Assembly (NCBI GenBank): GCA_029260155.1
Contig: JAJDDU010000481.1
Span: 1 to 5,371, forward strand
From: Phycisphaerae bacterium
GTDB taxonomy: Bacteria > Planctomycetota > Phycisphaerae > UBA1845
DNA length: 5,371 nucleotides
Reading direction: 5' to 3'
The notes under the pieces are model-generated. The model was not told the origin of the DNA. It searched no databases and worked only from the letters and a program-made list of their open reading frames with translations. This document shows positions 1 to 4,982 of the stretch, in pieces; position 1 is the first letter of the stretch; every line of letters begins with the position of its first letter. A program made the translations under genes and the position numbers.

Positions 1-725
1 TGAATAGAGCCGTCGGATACGTAGCGATGGTGCACGTCGCGGATTTCGATTCCGTCGCGACCCTTGCCGACAAGCCAGAACGCGGCGTCCGGTCCTGAGA
101 ATACTCCAGCCTCGACGTGGCCGACGGCGACGGGCATGCGGGTCTGCGGGTCGGTGAGCAGCTTGACACGAGAGGTGTATGTGCCGGCGTGGTCGATGAC
201 GCCAATGAGGCACTCGGAGGCGAGTACGGCGGAGCCGGCTGGCGCGCCTTGCTCGGCGGAAAGGTTCAGCGAGAGGGCGGTGGACACTACGCCGGAGTGT
301 CGGGTGACGCCGTGTCGCGTTCCGCCGAGGATCAGCTTCGACCGTCGCCAGGAGGCAGCGTCGTCGGAGATTACGCGGGCGGGGATTAGCTTGCCCCGCG
401 ATCCGAGGCCCCGCGCGCGAACGCGGGTCAACTGCTCGATGTCGCGTTGCAGCCTTCGATTGTCGGCTGCGATGGAATCGACCGTCGAACGGTATGCGTC
501 GACGATTTTCAGGTCTGAAGAGGGATCTCTGTTTTCGCCGCCGGGTAGGGCGTCGGCTGCGCGGTTGAGGCCGTCCTGGAATGGGACAAGCACTTGGAGG
601 AGATCGCTAAAGCGGCGGGTGATTTGGGTGGGGAGGAGCATTGCGAGGGCTGAGGTGAGCAGCAGGGCGATGGCGACGCGCCAAGGGGCCGATCGACGGG
701 ATTTCAGGCCTCGCGTGCGTTTCAC
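1..725 (-). CDS. mreC: Rod shape-determining protein MreC (3' end cut off by the window edge)
   Basis: Seen: the minus-strand frame is open from GTG (725-723) to the window edge, giving 241 codons. Residues 1-16 are very basic (KRTRGLKSRR), 17-31 form one hydrophobic transmembrane segment, and about 70-103 look like a coiled coil. A beta domain follows, with the MreC-like stretches IPARVISDDAASWRRSKLIL (114-133), HGV (138-140), LIGVID (173-178) and VKLLTDPQTRMPVAV (187-201). Known: MreC is an inner-membrane protein whose periplasmic beta domains link MreB filaments to the elongation peptidoglycan machinery. The usual GD-V-TSG stretch and the C-terminus lie beyond the left edge. Start choice: an in-frame stop sits at 740-738, leaving only TTG 737 or GTG 725. 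Neither has a clear Shine-Dalgarno sequence. GTG puts the basic tail directly before the membrane helix. It lies 37 nt after mreB, so co-transcription is likely. Family assignment is firm; the start is less so. Confidence 0.88.
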   Translation of the reverse strand, partial: MKRTRGLKSRRSAPWRVAIALLLTSALAMLLPTQITRRFSDLLQVLVPFQDGLNRAADALPGGENRDPSSDLKIVDAYRSTVDSIAADNRRLQRDIEQLTRVRARGLGSRGKLIPARVISDDAASWRRSKLILGGTRHGVTRHSGVVSTALSLNLSAEQGAPAGSAVLASECLIGVIDHAGTYTSRVKLLTDPQTRMPVAVGHVEAGVFSGPDAAFWLVGKGRDGIEIRDVHHRYVSDGSI

Positions 726-738
726 ATGTTCGCCCAAT

Positions 739-757
739 CACCGGTTGGAAACCGGTG
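739..757. repeat. Perfect 8-bp hairpin between mreB and mreC
   Basis: Arms CACCGGTT (739-746) and AACCGGTG (750-757) are perfect reverse complements around a 3-nt loop. The hairpin lies wholly in the 37-nt gap, 5 nt past the mreB stop and 13 nt before the mreC GTG. No U-run follows on the minus strand, so it does not look like a standard intrinsic terminator. It could stabilise or process the mreB mRNA, reduce read-through, or affect access to the mreC start. The structure is seen directly; its function is inferred. Confidence 0.55.
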
Positions 758-762
758 TCATA

Positions 763-1821
763 CTACCGCATGTCGTCTTCGTCTGCTTCGACCGCGGCTT
801 TCCATCGGGAGAGGTTTTCGAGATAGACGGCTGTTCCGCGGGCGACGCAGCTGAGCGGGTCGTCGACGACGGTGCACTCAAGGCCGGTGGTTGCGGCCAG
901 GACATCCGCGATTCCGTGGAGGAGCGCGCCTCCGCCAGCTAAGTGTATCCCGTGTTCGACGAGGTCGGCGGCGAGCTCTGGTTCTGCTTGTTCGAGGGCG
1001 CGTGTGACGCATCCTGCGATCTGACCGACGGGATCTTGTAGGGCTTCGCGTGCTTCGGCGCTGTTGACGACCGCTCTGCGTGGCAGGCCGCTGATGAGGT
1101 CGCGTCCTCGGACCTCCATCTCGCGTTCGCCGTCGGGGTACTCTGCTGCGGATCCGATCTGTATTTTGACACGTTCTGCTGTCTGGTAGCCGATCATGAG
1201 GTTGTAAGTGCGTCGCATGAAGTTGACGATGGCGTCGTCAAACTCGTCGCCCGCGACGCGAATGCTCTCGCAGACGCTGATGTCGGCGATGGACATGATG
1301 GCGACCTCTGTGGTTCCTCCGCCGATGTCGACGATCATCGATCCGGTGGGTTCAGCGATGGGGAGTCCTGCGCCGATGCCGGCCGCCATGGGTTCATCGA
1401 CGAGGTAGACGCGTCGGGCTCCTGCCCGCTCCGCGGAGTTGTAGACGGCGCGTTTTTCGACGGCGGTGATTCCCGACGGTACGGCGATGACGACGCGCGG
1501 CTTGACGAATCGTCGGCGGCCGTGAACTTTGCGGATGAAGTAGCCGAGCATGGCTTCGGTGATGTCGAAGTCGGCGATGACGCCGTCTTTGAGTGGGCGG
1601 ATTGCTTCGATGGAACCGGGGGTCTTTCCGAGGTACTCCTTGGCGACGAGTCCTACTGCGTTTCCGTTGTCGAGCACCTGATTGGTGCCCTTGCGGACCG
1701 CGACGACGGACGGTTCATTCAGAACGATGCCCTCACCCTTGACGCAGACGAGGGTATTGCACGTCCCAAGGTCGATCCCCATGTCGATGCTGAACGCACC
1801 GAGAAGCGAGTCGAAGATCAC
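763..1821 (-). CDS. mreB: Rod shape-determining protein MreB (bacterial actin)
   Basis: A 352-aa actin-fold ATPase that forms membrane-associated filaments directing lateral cell-wall synthesis. Seen motifs: phosphate-1 DLGTCNTLV (17-25), GIVLNEPSVVAV (31-42), KPRVVIAVPSGITAVEKRAV (107-126), the hinge/catalytic stretch VDEPMAAGIGAGLP (141-154, Glu143), phosphate-2 DIGGGTTEVA (165-174), GDEFDDAI (191-198) and the adenosine motif LAGGGALL (294-301). Length matches the family (about 345 aa) and no domain is missing. The N-terminus MIFDSLLGAF is short and hydrophobic, as expected for membrane contact. The GTG start is supported by AAAGGA (1831-1836) 9 nt upstream; the stop is TAG. The C-terminus carries an acidic tail, EADEDDMR. 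One oddity is Cys21 in the phosphate-1 loop, where MreB usually has Ala (GTANT). It sits 63 nt after the small membrane protein gene and 37 nt before mreC, consistent with one operon. Confidence 0.97.
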   Translation of the reverse strand: MIFDSLLGAFSIDMGIDLGTCNTLVCVKGEGIVLNEPSVVAVRKGTNQVLDNGNAVGLVAKEYLGKTPGSIEAIRPLKDGVIADFDITEAMLGYFIRKVHGRRRFVKPRVVIAVPSGITAVEKRAVYNSAERAGARRVYLVDEPMAAGIGAGLPIAEPTGSMIVDIGGGTTEVAIMSIADISVCESIRVAGDEFDDAIVNFMRRTYNLMIGYQTAERVKIQIGSAAEYPDGEREMEVRGRDLISGLPRRAVVNSAEAREALQDPVGQIAGCVTRALEQAEPELAADLVEHGIHLAGGGALLHGIADVLAATTGLECTVVDDPLSCVARGTAVYLENLSRWKAAVEADEDDMR

Positions 1822-1884
1822 AGTGTCGTGTCCTTTCGGAATGCGCCGCGCACGCGGGACGCAAGAACCGCGATGCAGGCCGCG

Positions 1885-2034
1885 CTAGGCGCCGAACGGT
1901 AGCCAGGTTCCGAAGAGCTTCTGGCTTGTGACCGAAACGACCACCGTGGCAGCTAGCACAAAGACCACCGCGATGGCAAGGAGCACGGTGTAGATGTCGC
2001 TCTCCGGTGCCGATGGAATTCCGCCTTCACTCAT
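1885..2034 (-). CDS. Small single-pass membrane protein, 49 aa, upstream of mreB
   Basis: Seen: ATG (2034-2032) to TAG (1887-1885), 49 residues. Residues 1-13 are polar (MSEGGIPSAPESD), 14-35 form one strongly hydrophobic helix (from IYTVLLAIAVVFVLAAT through VVVSV), and 36-49 are a short tail, TSQKLFGTWLPFGA. GGAG (2044-2047) lies 9 nt before the ATG, a good ribosome-binding site. It shares strand with the coiled-coil gene upstream and with mreB, which begins 63 nt downstream. The acidic start and the Lys after the helix suggest N-out/C-in by the positive-inside rule, but charge is sparse. I do not recognise a named family. The composition, ribosome-binding site and position argue for a real gene, and its place suggests an accessory role in the Mre/envelope cluster. 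It could instead be a general small membrane protein unrelated to shape. Confidence 0.72.
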   Translation of the reverse strand: MSEGGIPSAPESDIYTVLLAIAVVFVLAATVVVSVTSQKLFGTWLPFGA

Positions 2035-2104
2035 GCTCAGAGACTCCGGTTCAGAGCGTCGTCGCCGTCACGATGACGCTGATTGCGTTCGTGGGCCCTT
2101 GGGC

Positions 2105-2166
2105 AATCCAAACGCCACTTCCGTAGCTTACCAGACTCCGGGCGATCTTAGAAGCGCGTTTGGATT
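2105..2166. repeat. 11-nt perfect inverted repeat at the end of the coiled-coil gene
   Basis: AATCCAAACGC (2105-2115) and GCGTTTGGATT (2156-2166) are exact reverse complements, 40 nt apart. A further 4-bp stretch, CTTC (2118-2121) with GAAG (2151-2154), would continue the stem past a small internal loop. The right arm overlaps the stop codon (2167-2165) of the coiled-coil gene, so the hairpin would form at the 3' end of that message. No T-tract follows in the minus direction. A role in mRNA 3'-end stability, attenuation or processing before the small membrane gene is possible. Confidence 0.5.
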
Positions 2167-3064
2167 ACGGGGGCGTCGCAAAGTGAAATTCGTCCTCCGC
2201 GCGGTCGCCTTTCTGCGGAGACACGCCCGGTGCTGAGCGAATCAAGCGGCCGGATGACAGATTCGGCTCGATGTCCGTGACCTCGATGTCGCCGATGTAG
2301 GCGGTATCGCGGAATACCACGAAAACCGCGCCCACCTCCACGCGGTCGGCTGAGCCGACGCTGAGGGTGACGACATCTCCATCCACGTAGGACACATGCC
2401 CGGCGATTCGCGGAGCAGCGGGGGGCGATGCAGGGCGAATATTGCTCGATGGTCCTCGCCCTTCAAACGCGGCCGCAGCGCCACCGGTCTCCGAAGCGCC
2501 GGCGTGTTTGAGCATTTTTCGGTTTTCTTCGCGGAGAATGTGAATCTGCTGAGCCTGTTGGCGTTCGCGCTGGGTGAAGACGGTGACCTGTGTCGTCAAC
2601 TCGTTGACGCGCTGATTCAAGTCGATGTTGCGGCGTTCGAGTTCGATGTTACGCGTCTCGAATACCTTGCGTTGTTCGTCGATGGCGGCACGGCTGCTCT
2701 GCGCGACGCCGAGCTCGTTTGTCAGACGCTGGGCGAGCGCGTCGGCGCGTCGTTTTTCGCTGGTCAGCTGGGCGATTTCCCCTTGCTGCGCGGCGACATC
2801 GGCGTTTTCGTCTTGCAGGTCACGCTCAAGCTGCGCGATGCGCTCAAGATGGGCCCTGATGCCGTCGCGTGCAGAGGCAATGGCTGCGGCATGTGAGGCC
2901 ATAGCGCTGCGCTGGGCTGCATAAGCCAGCTGCGATTCGGTGCGGTAATCTTCCGCAACGCTCTTCCAATTGTACGTCCGCGCTGTGATCGCCACGGCGG
3001 TCATTGAAAAGGCGATACACAAGACAACGAGTAAGATGACAAGAACTTTAGTAACAGCGCTCAA
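2165..3064 (-). CDS. Single-pass membrane protein with long coiled coil and C-terminal beta domain
   Basis: 299 aa, not recognised as a named protein. Seen: an N-terminal hydrophobic segment (5-27), then about 150 residues of Ala/Gln/Glu/Arg-rich coiled coil (33-186, for example LERRNIDLNQRVNELTTQV), a Pro/Ala/Gly linker (187-219), and a small domain (220-290) with alternating beta-like stretches: GHVSYVDGDVVTLSVG, VEVGAVFVVFRD, YIGDIEVTDIEPNLSSGRL, QKGDRAED. The last part resembles the FlgT C-terminal-type beta fold (G-V-x-G-D-V ... V-G-x-x-F-x-V-x-R ... V-G-x-I ... S-x-G). This is inference from pattern, not a search. The overall layout (TM, coiled coil, extracytoplasmic beta domain) mimics MreC. 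The start is TTG (3064-3062) with GGAG (3072-3075) 7 nt upstream; beginning at Met21 would destroy the membrane anchor. It is the first gene after a predicted promoter, ahead of the small membrane gene and mreB. A role in envelope morphogenesis is inferred from context. Confidence 0.85.
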   Translation of the reverse strand: MSAVTKVLVILLVVLCIAFSMTAVAITARTYNWKSVAEDYRTESQLAYAAQRSAMASHAAAIASARDGIRAHLERIAQLERDLQDENADVAAQQGEIAQLTSEKRRADALAQRLTNELGVAQSSRAAIDEQRKVFETRNIELERRNIDLNQRVNELTTQVTVFTQRERQQAQQIHILREENRKMLKHAGASETGGAAAAFEGRGPSSNIRPASPPAAPRIAGHVSYVDGDVVTLSVGSADRVEVGAVFVVFRDTAYIGDIEVTDIEPNLSSGRLIRSAPGVSPQKGDRAEDEFHFATPP

Positions 3065-3096
3065 GAGTGATCTCCGTCGTGGGCGGTCCGCGCGGG

Positions 3097-3112
3097 CGAC
3101 TTGAAAAAGTCG
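3097..3112. repeat. Small hairpin in the leader of the coiled-coil gene
   Basis: CGACTT (3097-3102) and AAGTCG (3107-3112) pair perfectly around a 4-nt loop. In the minus-strand transcript the loop reads UUUC, and the hairpin ends about 32 nt before the TTG start, upstream of the GGAG site. No U-tract follows, so a terminator is unlikely. A 6-bp stem can arise by chance, so this is a minor observation. Confidence 0.35.
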
Positions 3113-3216
3113 ACTGAATTAGCGTTCGTCATGGTCGTCAACTGACCGATCCTCTCGCCGCGTAACGGGCCGCGTCATGTCGCCGGCCGAGGTTCCGGAC
3201 CGGTCACGAACCATGT

Positions 3217-3245
3217 CGTATATCGTAGGAGGCCGATCGTTTCAA
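3217..3245 (-). promoter_or_regulatory. Sigma70-like promoter for the coiled-coil/mreBC cluster
   Basis: On the minus strand, TTGAAA (3245-3240) and TATACG (3222-3217) are separated by exactly 17 bp. They match the -35 consensus at 5 of 6 positions and the -10 consensus at 4 of 6. It lies after the pyrC stop and would start transcription near 3210, giving a leader of about 145 nt before the TTG start. This would let the envelope genes be transcribed separately from pyrC. A weaker alternative -35, TTGACG (3141-3136), lies further downstream but has no well-spaced -10. Promoter consensus is less certain outside well-studied phyla. Confidence 0.42.
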
Positions 3246-3286
3246 GCCCTCAAATCGCGGTTGGTCGTTCGCGACGGTGATTTCGC

Positions 3287-4630
3287 TCAATTGATGGCCG
3301 CCTTCCGCCACTCGAGTCTTCGATCTTCACTGTCCAGGCAGTGGCTCAATCGACCGCCAAGAAACGTCGCCACCGGCCTGCCGACGACGCCCCATCCGGA
3401 GAAGGGGGTGTTTCTGCTCTTGCTGTGAAATGCCACGGGGTCGATTCGCCATTTGGCGTGAGGATCGATCAAGGTCAGGTCTGCCGGTCGGCCTGGCGAG
3501 AGCGTCGGCACTTCGAGGCCCAGGACTTCGGCCGGCGCGACGGTCATGCGGTGAATCAGGCCAAGCCAGCCCATAGGGCTTGCGTCGGGAAAAGCCTTCA
3601 AAACAAGGGCGAGCGAGCTTTCGATGCCCACGATCCCGGGTGGGGCGGCGAGGAATCCCTTGGCTTTTTCGTCGGCTGCGTGCGGCGCGTGATCGGTCAC
3701 GATACAGTCGATCGTTCCGTCCACCAAGCCTGCTTTGCAGGCGTCGACATCGGCTGCGGAACGCAGTGGCGGGTGCATCTTGGTGTTCGGGTCTCGTTCG
3801 GTACAGGCTTCGTCGGTGAGGAGGAGATGGTGTGGACATACTTCCGTGGTGATCGGCAGCCCTTCCGCCTTGGCATCGCGAACGAGTTGGACCGCGCCGG
3901 CCGTGGAAATGTGTGCGACGTGATAACGAGCGCCAGTTTCTCTCATGAGGGCTATGTCGCGCTCGATCATGCGATCTTCGGAAGCGCGGTCGAGTCCGGG
4001 AAGTCCCAGCCGATCGGAAACTGCCCCTTTGTGCATGACGCCCCCAGCGGAAATGGACTTGTACTCGCAGTGCTGTATCAACACGACGTCGAGGTCTTTT
4101 GCCTGTTGAAACGCGGCGCGCATGAGGTCGTCGTTCTCGACGCCGTCGCCGTCATCACTGAACGCGATCGCACCGTGTCGCCTCAACGCCGCCACATCCG
4201 CGAGTTCGATGCCCTCACGGCGGGCGGTGATTGTGGCGACGGGGTAGACGCGGCAGGATCCGACGGCGCGGGCACGCTCGATGATGAGCGTGAGTGTTTC
4301 GACGGTGTCAATCGCCGGTTTGGTGTTGGGCATGCATGCAACGGCGGTGAACCCGCCCGCGGCGGCTGCGCGCGTGCCGGTCTCGATCGTCTCCTTGTGT
4401 TCGGCGCCGGGTTCGCGGAGATGGACGTGGATATCGATGAGCCCAGGGCAAACGATGAGGCCTCGGGCGTCCACCACGGGTGTTCCAGGCGCCCGTGCAT
4501 TGGGATCGAGTGCCGCGATACGCCCGTCTGTGACGAGGACGTCTCCCGTCCGGTCGAGGTGCTGGGCGGGGTCCACGACCCGGCCACCTTGTACTATGAA
4601 CGTGCTGGGGTCTGTGTGCGATTCTCTCAT
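3287..4630 (-). CDS. pyrC: Dihydroorotase, class I (PyrC)
   Basis: Catalyses the reversible cyclisation of N-carbamoyl-L-aspartate to dihydroorotate, third step of de novo UMP synthesis, in the cytoplasm. 447 aa from ATG 4630. Seen motifs of the amidohydrolase fold: GLIDIHVHLREPG (63-75; metal ligands His68, His70), MPNT (100-103), AFSDDGDGV (156-164; Asp160 in place of the carboxylated Lys of other classes, as in Aquifex/Bacillus enzymes), QHCE (186-189, His187), HVAHISTAG (237-245, His240), NTKMHPPLR (282-290), VTDHAPH (311-317, Asp313), GIVGIE (332-337) and the C-terminal composite strand domain KSRNTPFSGW (404-413). All expected active-site residues are present, so the enzyme should be active. 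TTG 4639 is an alternative start adding three residues; neither start has a clear ribosome-binding site. No pyrB is adjacent: the upstream neighbour is divergent. A 222-bp gap containing a promoter separates it from the envelope genes. Confidence 0.96.
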   Translation of the reverse strand: MRESHTDPSTFIVQGGRVVDPAQHLDRTGDVLVTDGRIAALDPNARAPGTPVVDARGLIVCPGLIDIHVHLREPGAEHKETIETGTRAAAAGGFTAVACMPNTKPAIDTVETLTLIIERARAVGSCRVYPVATITARREGIELADVAALRRHGAIAFSDDGDGVENDDLMRAAFQQAKDLDVVLIQHCEYKSISAGGVMHKGAVSDRLGLPGLDRASEDRMIERDIALMRETGARYHVAHISTAGAVQLVRDAKAEGLPITTEVCPHHLLLTDEACTERDPNTKMHPPLRSAADVDACKAGLVDGTIDCIVTDHAPHAADEKAKGFLAAPPGIVGIESSLALVLKAFPDASPMGWLGLIHRMTVAPAEVLGLEVPTLSPGRPADLTLIDPHAKWRIDPVAFHSKSRNTPFSGWGVVGRPVATFLGGRLSHCLDSEDRRLEWRKAAIN

Positions 4631-4803
4631 GCGACACAACGTACCCGCATGATGCCGGCTGTGCCAACGTCGGGATTGGCATGCCTTGATGTCACAATAG
4701 TGAAGAATCGTCGTTTTTTGGGGTTCTAGGGGAGTGTCGTGGGCAATAAAGTTGGAAAATGTTCGGGATATGGGAACAAGAACTATTGAATCCGCGCTGT
4801 AGT

Positions 4804-4816
4804 CCAGGTAACCTGG
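4804..4816. promoter_or_regulatory. Perfect palindrome, possible operator
   Basis: CCAGGT (4804-4809), a central A (4810) and ACCTGG (4811-4816) form a perfect 13-bp palindrome. It lies in the divergent region, about 170 bp before the plus-strand start and about 175 bp before the pyrC start, and overlaps the weak -10 candidate TAACCT. A dimeric repressor or activator site is plausible. No known regulator motif is recognised. Confidence 0.35.
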
Positions 4817-4838
4817 GGGAAGTTAGGTAATATGCGTT

Positions 4839-4859
4839 CTAGGGCGGACTGCGCCCTAG
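4839..4859. repeat. Perfect 8-bp hairpin in the divergent region
   Basis: CTAGGGCG (4839-4846) and CGCCCTAG (4852-4859) pair perfectly around the 5-nt loop GACTG. It contains two of the three CTAG tetramers of this region. If the plus gene is transcribed from upstream of about 4830, the hairpin would sit in its 5' leader. If not, it may be a protein-binding site. Only TT follows on the plus strand, so a terminator is unlikely, and no gene ends here. Confidence 0.5.
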
Positions 4860-4982
4860 TTGAACGTTTGGATGTGGGGATCCTCGCGACGCTTCTCCCG
4901 ATTCGTCGTCCGCGGAATCACGTCATCCGTTCGTTGTTCATGTAGAACGCTCGGGGATCGAACAGGTGGAGGTGCGGAAGCC

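Larger units (their letters stand above)
4640..4982. other. Divergent intergenic region between pyrC and the secreted-protein gene
   Basis: About 350 bases with no convincing gene. It must hold the promoters for both flanking genes, and it looks more AT-rich between 4681 and 4800 than the surrounding coding sequence. For the plus gene, TTGAAT (4786-4791), 17 bp, then TAACCT (4809-4814) is a weak promoter candidate overlapping a palindrome. No convincing promoter for pyrC could be picked. The 9-mer GTTCTAGGG occurs twice (4723-4731 and 4836-4844), and AGGTAA occurs twice, 19 bp apart (4806 and 4825). A 37-codon ATG frame at 4832-4945 is possible but unsupported. Confidence 0.6.

Noticed and set aside
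64..942. Plus-strand open frame of 292 codons
   Set aside because: It is antisense to mreC and the 3' end of mreB, both clearly recognisable on the minus strand. It crosses the intergenic hairpin and has an Arg/Ser-rich, low-information translation.
1522..1902. Plus-strand open frame of 126 codons
   Set aside because: It is antisense to the 5' half of mreB, whose nucleotide-binding motifs are intact.
2095..2104. GCCC-TT-GGGC mini-palindrome
   Set aside because: Too short, with too small a loop, to support a functional claim on its own.
2396..2896. Plus-strand open frame of 166 codons
   Set aside because: It is antisense to the coiled-coil gene. Its Ala/Leu/Val-rich translation mirrors the repetitive coiled-coil codons on the other strand.
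3341..4729. Long plus-strand open frame (462 codons) opposite pyrC
   Set aside because: It lies antisense to a dihydroorotase with all catalytic motifs intact. Long antisense frames are expected in GC-rich coding sequence, and its translation shows no recognisable motif.
4714..4730. T6 run that could be an intrinsic terminator tail
   Set aside because: No adequate GC-rich stem precedes it on the plus strand, and no gene ends there.
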